Positions 50,473 through 61,445 of a stretch of 62,380 bases of DNA are shown in pieces (within the stretch, counting starts at the first letter, position 1; the number at the start of each line of letters is the position of its first letter). The DNA is taken from assembly GCF_000427805.1 (NCBI RefSeq), contig NZ_ATYS01000031.1:1120-63499 (forward strand). The letters are read 5' to 3'. This DNA comes from Budvicia aquatica DSM 5075 = ATCC 35567. GTDB lineage: Bacteria > Pseudomonadota > Gammaproteobacteria > Enterobacterales > Enterobacteriaceae. The position numbers were made by a program, and so were the translations under genes. Under the pieces are notes generated by a model. That model was not told where the DNA came from. It did no database searches and was given only the letters and a program-made list of their open reading frames with translations.

Positions 50473-50943
50473 TTACGATTTGATTGCCTTAATAACATTA
50501 ATCATTTCCAACGCGGTCATCGCAGCTTCTGCACCTTTGTTACCGGCTTTTGTTCCGGCACGTTCGATAGCTTGTTCGATGTTTTCAGTGGTTAACACAC
50601 CGAATGAAACTGGAATTTTACTGTTGATAGCAACGCCGGACAAACCGGTACTTGCCCCACCAGCAACATATTCAAAGTGAGCAGTACCGCCACGGATTAC
50701 AGTACCCAGTGCGATAATTGCATCGTACTTACCGGTATCAGCCAGAGTTTGGGCCGCTAAAGGTAGCTCATATGCGCCCGGAACCCACACCACCGTAATA
50801 TTTGAATCAGAAACCTGACCAATACGTTTTAGTGCATCAATAGCCCCGTCAAGCAGGCTATCGTTAATAAAGTCGTTGAAACGAGCAATAGTAATAGCAA
50901 TACGAGCTTGCGGTGCTGCAACAATACCTTCGATAACGTTCAT
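50473..50943 (-). CDS. ribH: 6,7-dimethyl-8-ribityllumazine synthase
   Basis: RibH (ribE in E. coli naming) makes the lumazine precursor of riboflavin from ArP and 3,4-dihydroxybutanone phosphate. The 156-residue protein equals the E. coli length. It shows the substrate motifs [49 protein letters not shown] and the later [20 protein letters not shown]. It is separated from ribD by a 201-base spacer holding a shortened ERIC element. Confidence 0.97.
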   Translation of the reverse strand: MNVIEGIVAAPQARIAITIARFNDFINDSLLDGAIDALKRIGQVSDSNITVVWVPGAYELPLAAQTLADTGKYDAIIALGTVIRGGTAHFEYVAGGASTGLSGVAINSKIPVSFGVLTTENIEQAIERAGTKAGNKGAEAAMTALEMINVIKAIKS

Positions 50944-51047
50944 AAAAGCATTTCCTTGGTTTCTTGATTCAATAACCCGGCAAGGGGGCGGATTCTATCA
51001 TATTCTTTTAACTGCTGCGCTTCGGATTTACTTCCCGGTGCAGAATT

Positions 51048-51136
51048 ATACCCTAAATAATTGGCGTTGCCTCGCAACGTCAAACAAGCCAGTCTCAGCA
51101 TAGCTAACAAAGAGACAGCTTAAAGTATCGCGGGTA
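51048..51136. repeat. Internally deleted ERIC element in the rib operon
   Basis: The left end TATACCCTAAATAATT with GCGTTGC and the right half (CATAGCTAACAAAGAGACAG, then TTAAAGTATCGCGGGTA) match ERIC. The central palindrome GAGCTTAC...GTAAGTGA is gone, leaving about 89 bases. It lies between ribD and ribH, inside the transcribed unit. Confidence 0.7.
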
Positions 51137-51144
51137 GCCTGTTA

Positions 51145-52254
51145 TTACGTTTGCGGGAGCAAACGTAACCGCAAATCATTTCCTACCTGCTGCACATCAG
51201 CTAACTTAAATTCCGGAGCCTGAGATAAGGCACTCAGCCCGGGAAGTTTGCACAACCCACGGGCATCATCACCCAGCAACTTAGGTGCCATATAGAGTAC
51301 TAACTCATCGACCAGCCCAGCCTGCAATAGTGCCCCGGCAAGCGTTGGGCCCGCTTCAGTCCATATGGTATTAATCTGCCGCCGACCCAGTTGCATCATT
51401 AAAACAACCAGATCGATACCGCCGTTATGAGCCGGAATCACCATTTTTTCAATGTTATCAGGCCAACGCTCATCGCCTCTCTCGGTCCGCACCAGCAGGA
51501 TATCACCGGGCAGTGAGAACAACCGCAAATCCGGCGTCACACGGTTGTGTCCATCGAGAATAATGCGTAATGGCTGGCGTAAATCCCTCTCAGGATACTC
51601 CTGACGTATGCCGTTACTTAATTCACTCCAACGGACATTTAACGAGGGGTTATCCGCGATAACAGTCGCACTGGTGCTGAGAATGGCAGAGCTTTCAGCT
51701 CTGAATTGTTGAACGTCTTTTCTGGATGCTTCTGACGTTATCCACTGACTTTCTCCCGAAGCCATGGCCGTTTTACCATCCAGAGAAGCGGCAAGCTTAA
51801 GCTGAAGATAAGGAAACCCGGTGCGCATGCGTTTAAAAAAGCCTTGGTTAACCCGTTCGGCTTGCGCCATCATTAACCCGTGCTCGACTTCAATACCCGC
51901 CTGCTGCAGTCGAAACAGCCCTCTTCCGGCAACTTCAGGATTAGGATCCTGCATGGCGGCCACAACCCGTTTCACACCGGCACTAATCAGTGCATCAGCA
52001 CAGGGGGGCGTACGCCCATGATGGCTACAAGGCTCCAGAGTTACATAAGCTGTAGCACCCAACGCTTTTTCACCAGCCATACGCAAGGCATGAACTTCAG
52101 CATGGGGCTCACCGGCCCGTAAATGAAAACCTTCTCCTACAATCTGGTCATTGAGGACAATAACACAGCCGACATTAGGGTTTGGCGAAGTGGTAAAACG
52201 ACCCAGTTGCGCCAGTTCCAGCGCCCGGGCCATATAAACGGCATCATTTTGCAT
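51145..52254 (-). CDS. ribD: Bifunctional riboflavin deaminase/reductase
   Basis: RibD deaminates the first pyrimidine intermediate of riboflavin synthesis and then reduces its ribosyl side chain. The 369-residue protein (E. coli 367) has an N-terminal cytidine-deaminase domain with zinc ligands in HAEVHALRMAG and PCSHHGRTPPC, then a DHFR-like reductase domain from about residue 145. I set the start at ATG 52254 (MQNDAVYMARALELAQ), seven bases past the nrdR stop. A longer frame to 52332 overlaps nrdR without support. Confidence 0.97.
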   Translation of the reverse strand: MQNDAVYMARALELAQLGRFTTSPNPNVGCVIVLNDQIVGEGFHLRAGEPHAEVHALRMAGEKALGATAYVTLEPCSHHGRTPPCADALISAGVKRVVAAMQDPNPEVAGRGLFRLQQAGIEVEHGLMMAQAERVNQGFFKRMRTGFPYLQLKLAASLDGKTAMASGESQWITSEASRKDVQQFRAESSAILSTSATVIADNPSLNVRWSELSNGIRQEYPERDLRQPLRIILDGHNRVTPDLRLFSLPGDILLVRTERGDERWPDNIEKMVIPAHNGGIDLVVLMMQLGRRQINTIWTEAGPTLAGALLQAGLVDELVLYMAPKLLGDDARGLCKLPGLSALSQAPEFKLADVQQVGNDLRLRLLPQT

Positions 52255-52261
52255 TAGATAA

Positions 52262-52711
52262 TCAGTCCTGCAGTTTTGCGATCTCTTCGCCAAATTCACG
52301 AATATCTTCAAAGCTACGGTAAACAGAGGCAAAGCGAATATAGGCGACTTTATCCAGCTTTTTCAGTGCTTCCATCACCAGATTACCGACCATTGAGGCT
52401 GATACTTCCCGTTCTCCGGTAGCCCGTAGCTGAGATTTAATATGGCTAATAGACATTTCAATATCGTCAGAATTTACCGGACGTTTCTCTAATGCTTTGA
52501 GCATGCCACGACGCAGTTTTTCTTCATCAAAAGGCTCGCGAATCTCATTGCTTTTAATAATGCGCGGCATGACTAACTCAGCAACTTCAAAGGTAGTAAA
52601 ACGTTCATTACAATCCAGACATTGGCGGCGACGGCGCACCTGCGAGCCGTCACCGACCAAACGTGAATCTATCACTTTGGTATCAACCGCGGCACAAAAT
52701 GGACAATGCAT
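52262..52711 (-). CDS. nrdR: Transcriptional repressor NrdR
   Basis: NrdR represses ribonucleotide reductase operons in response to ATP/dATP. The 149-residue protein equals the E. coli length. It has an N-terminal zinc ribbon ([13 protein letters not shown], then [15 protein letters not shown]) and an ATP-cone domain from about residue 49. It heads the nrdR-ribD-ribH-nusB-thiL run, with an almost gapless junction to ribD. Confidence 0.98.
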   Translation of the reverse strand: MHCPFCAAVDTKVIDSRLVGDGSQVRRRRQCLDCNERFTTFEVAELVMPRIIKSNEIREPFDEEKLRRGMLKALEKRPVNSDDIEMSISHIKSQLRATGEREVSASMVGNLVMEALKKLDKVAYIRFASVYRSFEDIREFGEEIAKLQD

Positions 52712-52911
52712 AACCTCTCCTGAAATAATGACTGAATCAAAGGCGCATTTGTTAATTAACCCATATTCTAAACGGCTACGCTCAATAGTGATATACCTAG
52801 CCTGACTGAAAACCTATTTTATCGCGGTTCTCAATGGCTTTATCTACCTATAAAGAGAATATCGGCCAAAATTGCCCTATTTTTGGCCGCACTATTAACC
52901 GAACGCTGAAC

Positions 52912-52948
52912 TATACCCTAAGTAATGTGCGTTGCAGGACGGGATATA
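52912..52948 (+). repeat. Minimal ERIC remnant
   Basis: TATACCCTAAGTAAT, then GCGTTGCAGGA, joined directly to GACGGGATATA. The left arm and the last bases of ERIC are fused, with all of the middle missing, in 37 bases. It lies between nrdR and the transporter gene. Confidence 0.6.
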
Positions 52949-52949
52949 T

Positions 52950-53816
52950 TCATCTTCTCACCGCTGAAGGAGAGATAATCCATGTTTTATGTACCCACAG
53001 GGATAACAGTAGGATGGCACCTCCGGTAAGGGTTTTTGCCCATTCAGGCGTTTCCTGCCAGATAAGGAAATTTATCATCAGGCCTACCGGGATCATGGCA
53101 TTATTCATAATGGCCAGCGTCCCTGAATCTACTTTTCCGGCGCCATAGTTCCACATAAAATAACCAAGACCTGAAGCGCCAAGGCCCAGCCAAATAAGAA
53201 TCCCCCACTGCAGGCCGGTGGTAGGCAATCCGTTGCTGTCCCCGAGCAATAACCACGCGATCGTAGCTACACATAAGGCTCCGCAATAAAACCATGCGCT
53301 ACTCTGCAATGGCGGTAATGGATAAAGCTCCATCGCGCGTTTGTAGCCAACTTGCCCTAAAGCAAAGAAAAAGTTAGCGATTTGAATAATCAATAAACCA
53401 AACCAAAACTTTTCCCCCGGATGGCTATAGTTAATCACTCCTGCTCCAACCACTGCCAGCAACGCACTAAACAGATAGCCTACCCGCAAAGCGTCACCAC
53501 GTAGCAGGTCATAAATCAGGGTAATGTAAATCGGCATGGTAATCCCGAACATCAGAACCTGTGGAACGGTTAAATATAGAAATGATTGATAATAAAATAG
53601 GTACATAATCCCGAGCTGGCAGGCTCCGGCGGCCGCAAAAGCCAGCGCAGATTTAGCCTCAGCGCGACGAATGCGAATAAATGGTACAAAGACCAATGTA
53701 GCTAGCCCGACTCTCATCAGAATAGAAAACCAAGGATCGACATGGCCCGCTAAATAAATCCCAATCAGACTAAAAGAGAATGACCATATTACGGTAGTAA
53801 TAATAAGAAATGGCAT
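52950..53816 (-). CDS. yigM: DMT-family transporter, probably the biotin transporter YigM/BioP
   Basis: A 288-residue, ten-segment drug/metabolite-transporter protein with two EamA repeats. The N-terminus (VIWSFSFSLIGIYLAGHVD) and later segments (LYLTVPQVLMFGITMPIYI, GYKRAMELYPLPP, GLGYFMWNYGA with VDSGTLAIMNN) strongly resemble my recollection of E. coli YigM, the carboxylate/amine-type DMT member reported as its biotin importer. The adjacent bioA-bioBD genes and BirA operator support that assignment. In E. coli yigM is not next to bio. A different small-molecule DMT exporter is the main alternative. Confidence 0.72.
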   Translation of the reverse strand: MPFLIITTVIWSFSFSLIGIYLAGHVDPWFSILMRVGLATLVFVPFIRIRRAEAKSALAFAAAGACQLGIMYLFYYQSFLYLTVPQVLMFGITMPIYITLIYDLLRGDALRVGYLFSALLAVVGAGVINYSHPGEKFWFGLLIIQIANFFFALGQVGYKRAMELYPLPPLQSSAWFYCGALCVATIAWLLLGDSNGLPTTGLQWGILIWLGLGASGLGYFMWNYGAGKVDSGTLAIMNNAMIPVGLMINFLIWQETPEWAKTLTGGAILLLSLWVHKTWIISPSAVRR

Positions 53817-53864
53817 GCTGCGTTCCTGAAGCTAAAAGTTATCATCTCGAGAATATTCATTCGC

Positions 53865-55151
53865 TTAACCGAACGTTATCTCCGGCTCAGATAGCGCATT
53901 ACCAATAGCATCAGTTAGTCTGACAAGCTGTTCTGGCGAGATAATATAGGGAGGCATAAGGTAAATTAGCCTGCCAAAAGGCCGGATCCATACCCCCTGC
54001 TTAACGAAGAATTGTTGTAACTTTGCCATATTCACCGGGCGGACTGTCTCAACCACGCCTATAGCCCCCAAGACCCGAACATCTTTGACATATTCAGAGT
54101 TCAGCAGCGGCTTTAATTGCCGATTTAATATCAATTCAATATCAGCAACCTGCTGCTGCCAGCGGTTTTCGCTCAGTAGAGCTAAGCTGGCACAGGCCAC
54201 TGCGCAAGCAAGAGGATTAGCCATAAAGGTGGGTCCGTGCATAAAACATTTAGCTTCGCTCTGGCTGATAGCGTCTGCCACTTCCCGAGTGGTTATCACC
54301 GCCGATAGCGTCATATAACCACCGGTTAGCGCCTTACCCATACACTGAATATCCGGCACGATCCCGGCATGCTGACAGGCAAACAGCTGGCCGGTGCGAC
54401 CAAATCCGGTAGCTATCTCATCAGCAATCAACAAGATTTGATATTTATCGCAAAGCTGACGTACTCGTTTGAGGTAGTTAGGATGGTAGAAACGCATTCC
54501 CCCCGCCCCTTGCACAATAGGCTCGAGTATCACGGCGGCGATAGTTGTGTGATTGCGTTCCAGCATATCGGCAAAATTATCCATTTCGCCCTCCTGCCAC
54601 TGACCGCCAAAAATCACATCTGGGGATTCAGCAAACAGATTACTCGGCAGATATCCCTGATAAAGGCGGTGCATAGAATTTTCAGGATCGCTGGCTGACA
54701 TCGCACCAAAAGTATCGCCGTGGTAACCATGTTTAAAGGTCATAAAACGGTGACGGATCTGACCTTTTCCCTGCCAATATGTCACGGCCATTTTCATCGC
54801 GACCTCTACCGCGACCGAGCCGGAATCAGCTAAAAAAACGCATTCCAGCTCACTGCCAGTCATATCGACTAAACGCCGACACAGCTCGATAGCCGGCCGG
54901 TGGGTTAGGCCACCAAACATCACATGCGACATGCTTTTTAATTGTTCTGATACCGCCTGATTAAGCCGGGGATGGTTATAACCATGAATAGCGGCCCACC
55001 ATGACGACATGCCATCAACCAAAATAGAGCCGTCTGCAAGCTGAAGTTCAACCCCCTGCGCACGGCTTACCGAATAGCAGGGTAAAGGTTGGGTCATAGA
55101 AGTATAAGGATGCCAGATGTGGCGACGATCAAACTCAAGGTCAGAAAGCAT
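53865..55151 (-). CDS. bioA: Adenosylmethionine-8-amino-7-oxononanoate aminotransferase
   Basis: BioA transfers the amino group of S-adenosylmethionine to KAPA to make DAPA in biotin synthesis. It is PLP-dependent. The 428-residue protein (E. coli 429) has HIWHPYTSMTQPLP at the N-terminus, MSSWWAAIHGYNHP, PLP-pocket residues in LLIADEIATGFGRTG and the PLP-lysine in MGKALTGGYMTLSA. The start is ATG 55151. A GTG three codons earlier touches the BirA operator. It is divergent from bioB-bioD. Confidence 0.96.
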   Translation of the reverse strand: MLSDLEFDRRHIWHPYTSMTQPLPCYSVSRAQGVELQLADGSILVDGMSSWWAAIHGYNHPRLNQAVSEQLKSMSHVMFGGLTHRPAIELCRRLVDMTGSELECVFLADSGSVAVEVAMKMAVTYWQGKGQIRHRFMTFKHGYHGDTFGAMSASDPENSMHRLYQGYLPSNLFAESPDVIFGGQWQEGEMDNFADMLERNHTTIAAVILEPIVQGAGGMRFYHPNYLKRVRQLCDKYQILLIADEIATGFGRTGQLFACQHAGIVPDIQCMGKALTGGYMTLSAVITTREVADAISQSEAKCFMHGPTFMANPLACAVACASLALLSENRWQQQVADIELILNRQLKPLLNSEYVKDVRVLGAIGVVETVRPVNMAKLQQFFVKQGVWIRPFGRLIYLMPPYIISPEQLVRLTDAIGNALSEPEITFG

Positions 55152-55160
55152 AAAGATCAC

Positions 55161-55194
55161 TTGTAAACTAAATTGACATATTTTTAGTTTACAA
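55161..55194. promoter_or_regulatory. BirA (biotin repressor) operator
   Basis: TTGTAAACT-N16-AGTTTACAA is a perfect 9-bp inverted repeat of the BirA consensus type (TTGTAAACC-N15/16-GGTTTACAA). It sits in the bioA-bioB divergent spacer, directly upstream of the bioA start. BirA bound to biotinyl-AMP would repress both directions. Confidence 0.95.
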
Positions 55195-55251
55195 TTAAAG
55201 TTTTATTAAAACCAAGTAAAATTTAATTGTAAATAACGAGATATCATTTTT

Positions 55252-56289
55252 ATGAGCAAATCATTGCGCTGGACACGAGAACAAACGCAGGCTCTGTTTG
55301 AGCAACCGCTATTAGAATTACTCTTTAGCGCACAGCAAATACATCGCCAACATTTCGACTCGCGCCAGATTCAGGTCAGTACTCTACTCTCCATTAAAAC
55401 CGGGAGTTGTCCGGAAGATTGTAAATACTGCCCTCAAAGTGCCCGCTATAAAACCGGATTAGCGGCTGAACCATTGATGGAAGTTGAGCTGGTTTTAGCC
55501 TCAGCCAGACAGGCAAAAGCCGCAGGTTCAAGCCGTTTTTGTATGGGTGCCGCCTGGAAAAACCCTCAAGACCGAGACCTGCCCTATCTGGAACAAATGG
55601 TGGCCGGCGTTAAAGCGTTAGGAATGGAAAGCTGCATGACGCTGGGGTCATTGACTGACCGGCAGGCTCAGCGTTTAGCCGATGCCGGGCTCGATTATTA
55701 CAACCATAATCTGGATACATCGCCGGAGTATTACAACAAAATCATTACCACCCGCAGCTATCAGGAACGGCTAGATACGCTGGATAAAGTGCGGCAAGCA
55801 GGAATAAAAGTCTGCTCAGGCGGCATCGTCGGGTTGGGTGAATCAGTTACCGATAGGGCTGAGTTACTGATGCAATTGGCTAACTTGCCAGCGCCTCCGG
55901 AAAGCGTGCCCATCAATATGTTAGTTAAAGTTGCCGGTACCCCGCTGGAACATACCGAAGACGTTGATCCCTTCGACTTTATTCGCACTATTGCCGTAGC
56001 CAGAATCATGATGCCGACATCTTACGTTCGGCTTTCAGCCGGGCGGGAAAAAATGAGCGAGCAGACTCAGGCTATGTGCTTTATGGCCGGGGCTAACTCA
56101 ATTTTCTACGGCTGTAAATTGCTGACCACACCAAATCCGGCTCAGAACAGCGATCTTAAGTTGTTCAAAAAATTGGGGCTGAATCCGGAAAACTCCGTTA
56201 TTGAACAGACCGGCAGTGAACTGGTTGCTCAAGTAAACAAACAGATGCTGGAAGCGGACACTGAGCTGTTTTATAACGCCGGTCGCTAA
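55252..56289 (+). CDS. bioB: Biotin synthase
   Basis: BioB is the radical-SAM enzyme that inserts sulfur into dethiobiotin. The 345-residue protein (E. coli 346) has the [4Fe-4S]/SAM motif [11 protein letters not shown], followed by [25 protein letters not shown] and the auxiliary-cluster region with an arginine in [20 protein letters not shown] are also present. It is first in bioB-bioD. bioF and bioC, which follow bioB in E. coli, are missing and bioD comes 40 bases after. Confidence 0.98.
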   Translation: MSKSLRWTREQTQALFEQPLLELLFSAQQIHRQHFDSRQIQVSTLLSIKTGSCPEDCKYCPQSARYKTGLAAEPLMEVELVLASARQAKAAGSSRFCMGAAWKNPQDRDLPYLEQMVAGVKALGMESCMTLGSLTDRQAQRLADAGLDYYNHNLDTSPEYYNKIITTRSYQERLDTLDKVRQAGIKVCSGGIVGLGESVTDRAELLMQLANLPAPPESVPINMLVKVAGTPLEHTEDVDPFDFIRTIAVARIMMPTSYVRLSAGREKMSEQTQAMCFMAGANSIFYGCKLLTTPNPAQNSDLKLFKKLGLNPENSVIEQTGSELVAQVNKQMLEADTELFYNAGR

Positions 56290-56329
56290 ATATGGGTCGA
56301 TAAGTGAGTCACCTTTTCCGGAGTAGCAT

Positions 56330-57010
56330 ATGTCTAAATCCTGGTTTATCACCGGTACTGATACCAGCGTAGGAAAAACCATCGCCAGCTGTGCCCTGCT
56401 TCAGGCCTTATCAGCTAAAAGACATCGGGTATCTGGCTATAAGCCGGTCGCTTCAGGCTGCGACTTAATGCCGGAAGGCTGGCGCAATAGTGACGCTCTG
56501 TCACTACAGGCAAATTCATCTTTCAGCCTCACCTACGGTGAAGTCAATCCTGTCGCATTTAAGGAGCCGACATCCCCGCATATTGCGGCGGTTATGGAAA
56601 ACAGACAAATAGATATACAGCAGCTATCAGACGGTTTAGATCGTCTATCACAAAAATCAGATGTGGTGATTATCGAAGGTGCCGGAGGTTGGTACACGCC
56701 GTTAAACGAACGGGAATGCCTGTCTGACTGGGTTATAAAAGAGAAACTTAACGTCATTCTGGTAGTCGGAATAAAGCTCGGCTGTATCAATCACGCCTTA
56801 CTGACTCAGCGAGTGCTGATGTCTGAAAACATACACCTTTCAGGCTGGATTGCTAACAGCATCGAAGCCAGAAACACCCATTATAACGCTTATATAGACA
56901 CGCTAAAAAGCCGATTAAATGCTCCGTTAATTGGTGAAATCCCCTATCTAAGCGGCAAACAGAAATCGGCACCGTTAGCGCAATATATTTATCTTAATCA
57001 GTTGGTATAA
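56330..57010 (+). CDS. bioD: Dethiobiotin synthetase
   Basis: BioD closes the ureido ring of dethiobiotin from DAPA, CO2 and ATP. The 226-residue protein has the P-loop ITGTDTSVGKTIASCALLQ, GYKPVASGC, NPVAFKEPTSPHIAA, VVIEGAGGWYTPLN and VVGIKLGCINHALLT. It follows bioB directly and ends at a terminator shared with secF. It resembles E. coli bioD1 more than the second homologue ynfK as I recall them. Confidence 0.96.
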   Translation: MSKSWFITGTDTSVGKTIASCALLQALSAKRHRVSGYKPVASGCDLMPEGWRNSDALSLQANSSFSLTYGEVNPVAFKEPTSPHIAAVMENRQIDIQQLSDGLDRLSQKSDVVIIEGAGGWYTPLNERECLSDWVIKEKLNVILVVGIKLGCINHALLTQRVLMSENIHLSGWIANSIEARNTHYNAYIDTLKSRLNAPLIGEIPYLSGKQKSAPLAQYIYLNQLV

Positions 57011-57041
57011 AACTCTGTGCGCCAGCGATGGTAATCCACAA

Positions 57042-57067
57042 AAAAGCCCTCAACAACGAGGGCTTTT
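57042..57067. terminator. Bidirectional terminator between bioD and secF
   Basis: AAAAGCCCTC and GAGGGCTTTT form a 10-bp perfect stem around AACAAC between convergent stops. A U-run is available on both strands. Confidence 0.92.
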
Positions 57068-57089
57068 CTATTTCAAACAACGGCGACCA

Positions 57090-58058
57090 TTAAGGCAGAA
57101 TCGAAGGCTGATCTGCGCCCTCTTTTTCCACTTTTTGTGTCAGCATATGCTCACGCTTAACGCCCAGTTTAAGTGCCATATAAGCAGCAACCCAAATGGA
57201 TGAAACGGTTCCCAGCAGAATACCAATGGCTAATGACTCAGAGAAGCCTTTAAGCATTTCACCGCCAAAGAACAGCAAGCACAGTACTGCCAGTAAGGTA
57301 GTACCTGAGGTCATTAAAGTACGGCTTAGCGTCTGAGTTAATGAGACGTTCATAATCTCATAAGATGTACCGCGACGAATCTTACGGAAGTTCTCACGTA
57401 TCCGGTCAAATACAACGATGGTATCGTTGAGGGAGTAACCGATAATTGACAGCATTGCCGCTACAATCGTCAGGTCAACCTCGCGTTGGAAAAACGAGAT
57501 TATACCCAGGGTAATCACCACGTCATGCGCCAGTGCAAATACCGCACCAGACGCCAGACGCCACTCAAAGCGAACTCCGACATAAACCAGAATACACAGC
57601 AGACAAACGATAATTGCCATTAATCCCGACTGGGCCAGTTCGGCTCCTACGCTAGGACCAACAAACTCAATACGCTTAACTACCGCGCCTTCATCGGCGT
57701 TCTGATGCACAATATCAAGTACCTTAGTACTTAATGCATCGCTGTTCATGCCTTCAATAGGCGCCATACGAATCATTACATCGCGGGTGCTACCAAAATT
57801 CTGAACAATCGGATCTTTAAAACCTTGCTGATTTAGATCGCTACGGACTTTTTCCAGATCGATCGGATGAGTTAATCTCACCTCAATCACCGTACCACCG
57901 GTAAAATCCAGACCCCAGTTAAATCCTTTCACGCCCATTACGACAAATGACAGAACCACTAAGATCATTGAGATAGTGAAAGCGGCATTACCCACGCGCA
58001 GAAAGTCATACACTCTCCGCCCGTGGTTAAGCTGCTCTACTTTATATTCCTCTGCCAC
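57090..58058 (-). CDS. secF: Protein translocase subunit SecF
   Basis: SecF works with SecD and YajC to use the proton gradient for pulling exported proteins through SecYEG. The 322-residue protein (E. coli 323) has six membrane segments, the first periplasmic-domain start [29 protein letters not shown]-like [17 protein letters not shown] and the conserved SVIGYSLND-like [21 protein letters not shown] set the start at GTG 58058, behind AAGGAG, giving [15 protein letters not shown] longer frame to 58100 lacks support. It lies 10 bases after secD. Confidence 0.97.
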   Translation of the reverse strand: MAEEYKVEQLNHGRRVYDFLRVGNAAFTISMILVVLSFVVMGVKGFNWGLDFTGGTVIEVRLTHPIDLEKVRSDLNQQGFKDPIVQNFGSTRDVMIRMAPIEGMNSDALSTKVLDIVHQNADEGAVVKRIEFVGPSVGAELAQSGLMAIIVCLLCILVYVGVRFEWRLASGAVFALAHDVVITLGIISFFQREVDLTIVAAMLSIIGYSLNDTIVVFDRIRENFRKIRRGTSYEIMNVSLTQTLSRTLMTSGTTLLAVLCLLFFGGEMLKGFSESLAIGILLGTVSSIWVAAYMALKLGVKREHMLTQKVEKEGADQPSILP

Positions 58059-58068
58059 AACAGACTCC

Positions 58069-59919
58069 TTAAATAGACAGCTTAGAAACGCGCTTGCCAC
58101 CGTACACCAGATTCACAATGGCGCGGGTACCTACAATCGCAGTAAACATCGAAGTCAATACACCGATAGACAGAGTAATAGCAAAGCCTCTAATTGAACC
58201 GGTACCCACAGCATAAAGAATCGCCGCAGTAATCAGGGTTGTTAGGTTAGCATCTAAAATACTGCTGAATGCGCCTTTGTACCCTTCATGAATAGCCTGT
58301 TGAACGCTACGTCCATTCTTGAGCTCTTCTTTTATTCGTTCGTTGATCAGTACGTTGGCGTCAACCGCCATACCTACCGTCAAGACGATACCGGCAATGC
58401 CAGGCATACTTAACGTCGCCCCCGGTAACATCGACATAACGCCCACAATGAGGATAACGTTGACCACCAGTGCCAAACTCGCTACCACACCAAAGAAACG
58501 ATAAACAATCAGCATAAAGATGACAGAAACCATCAGTCCCCAGAAGCATGCTTCCAGACCCTGAGTGATATTCTGCTGACCTAAAGAAGGACCAATGGTA
58601 CGCTCTTCAACAATCTGAATCGGCGCAATCAGCGCACCGGCACGTAGCAGCAGTGATAGCTGACGGGCTTCCGTCGCGTTATCAATACCGGTAATGCGGA
58701 AGCTGTTACCCAGACGAGACTGAATCGTGGCTATATTGATGACTTCTTCTTGTTTTTCAAGAATTGAACGACCGTTGGCATCTTTCTTACCGCTGTCTTT
58801 ATACTCAACAAATAACGTGGCCATATTCTTGCCAATGTTATCTTTGGTGTAATCAGACATGGTATTGCCGCCGGCGCTATCCAGAGAGATATTCACCTGA
58901 GGACGGCCGTATTCATCAGCACTAGAGGTCGAATCGGTGATGTGATCGCCGGTCAAAATGACCTTCTTCAGCAACACAACCGGAGAACCATCCCGGCGAT
59001 ATTTAACTTCTGATTTACTACGGTCACGCCCACGCAATACTGACTGAGCATCAATATTAGTGTTAACAGCACGGAATTCTAAGGTCGCCGTTGCGCCAAG
59101 AATTTCCTTAGCTCGGGCGGTATCCTGAATACCCGGCAGCTCGACCACAATGCGGTCGGCTCCCTGACGCTGCACGACAGGTTCAGCTACACCCAACTGG
59201 TTAACACGATTACGTAATATATTGATGTTTTGCTGTACTGCGTATTCACGAGCTTCGCTTAAGCGTTGATCGGTCATAGTGGCAGTAAAACTACTTTTAT
59301 CACCCAACGTAAAGACTAAGTCACGGTGGCGTGGAGTCAGGTAGTCAACGGCTTGTGCACGGGTATTATTATCAGCAAAGCGGGCAATAACGCCGCCATC
59401 ACTGTTTTTTGCCACTTCGACAAAAGGAATACCTTTGGTTTGCAGTTCACTCTCAATAGAATCCTGAGTTTGTTCTTGCAGCTTAGACATGGCGGTTTCC
59501 ATATCCACTTCCATTAAGAAGTGAACACCACCACGCAAGTCCAGCCCCAGCTTCATTGGATCAGCACCAATAGTCTGTAACCAACGAGGGGTTGCCGGTG
59601 CAAGGTTAAGTGCAATAACAAAGTTATTGCCCAAAGCTTCAGCTAAAACTTCCTGAGCGCGTAACTGAACGTCAGTATTATTAAAACGGACCAGTAAAGA
59701 CCCACCGTCTTCCAGCACGGCCGATTTAATTTCAATATTTTGCTTTCTTAATACATCTTCAACTTGACCCAGCGTAGTACTACTGGCGGCGACTCCGCGC
59801 GCGCCAGTAATCTGAACAGCCGGATCCTCACCATAAAGGTTAGGAAGTGCATAAAGCAACCCGACGCAGATAACGAAAACCAGCATCAGGTACTTCCATA
59901 AAGGATAACGGTTTAACAC
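58069..59919 (-). CDS. secD: Protein translocase subunit SecD
   Basis: SecD is the larger proton-driven partner of SecF in late protein export. The 616-residue protein (E. coli 615) has an N-terminal membrane segment ([20 protein letters not shown]), a large periplasmic domain with [15 protein letters not shown], and five C-terminal segments with [19 protein letters not shown]. It lies between yajC and secF in the conserved tgt-yajC-secD-secF order. Confidence 0.98.
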   Translation of the reverse strand: MLNRYPLWKYLMLVFVICVGLLYALPNLYGEDPAVQITGARGVAASSTTLGQVEDVLRKQNIEIKSAVLEDGGSLLVRFNNTDVQLRAQEVLAEALGNNFVIALNLAPATPRWLQTIGADPMKLGLDLRGGVHFLMEVDMETAMSKLQEQTQDSIESELQTKGIPFVEVAKNSDGGVIARFADNNTRAQAVDYLTPRHRDLVFTLGDKSSFTATMTDQRLSEAREYAVQQNINILRNRVNQLGVAEPVVQRQGADRIVVELPGIQDTARAKEILGATATLEFRAVNTNIDAQSVLRGRDRSKSEVKYRRDGSPVVLLKKVILTGDHITDSTSSADEYGRPQVNISLDSAGGNTMSDYTKDNIGKNMATLFVEYKDSGKKDANGRSILEKQEEVINIATIQSRLGNSFRITGIDNATEARQLSLLLRAGALIAPIQIVEERTIGPSLGQQNITQGLEACFWGLMVSVIFMLIVYRFFGVVASLALVVNVILIVGVMSMLPGATLSMPGIAGIVLTVGMAVDANVLINERIKEELKNGRSVQQAIHEGYKGAFSSILDANLTTLITAAILYAVGTGSIRGFAITLSIGVLTSMFTAIVGTRAIVNLVYGGKRVSKLSI

Positions 59920-59959
59920 AATAGTTTCCCTTCGGGAAAATCAAAAAACATAGCGCGGC

Positions 59960-60292
59960 TTAAAGCGCTTTCATTGTGCCTTTCGGTAATACGGCAGCAA
60001 CAAAATCCCTTTTAATTGTAACTTCAGTGGTCTCGTTTAACGCGATCACGATGTAGCCAGTGTCAGAAACTTTAGCTACGCGGCCAACCAGTCCACCGGT
60101 AGTTAACACTTCGTCGCCTTTACCAATCGAAGCCATCAGATTTTTATGATCTTTAGCACGTTTTTGCTGTGGACGCAGAATCATAAAATAGAAAATCAGA
60201 CCAAATACAACCAGCATGATAACCAGAGAGTAAGGACTACCTTGGGCCGGTGCACCAGCGGAAGCAACTGCGTCAGAAATAAACAGACTCAT
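59960..60292 (-). CDS. yajC: Preprotein translocase accessory subunit YajC
   Basis: YajC is a small single-pass inner-membrane protein that joins the SecDF complex and the SecYEG-SecDF-YajC-YidC holo-translocon. The 110-residue protein equals the E. coli length, with one membrane segment (YSLVIMLVVFGLIFYFMILRP) and a cytosolic domain containing LMASIGKGDEVLTTGGLVG. It follows tgt by 28 bases. Confidence 0.97.
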   Translation of the reverse strand: MSLFISDAVASAGAPAQGSPYSLVIMLVVFGLIFYFMILRPQQKRAKDHKNLMASIGKGDEVLTTGGLVGRVAKVSDTGYIVIALNETTEVTIKRDFVAAVLPKGTMKAL

Positions 60293-60320
60293 TAAAGAGA
60301 TTCCTCATTTGTTATGTGAA

Positions 60321-61445
<1,125 letters not shown>

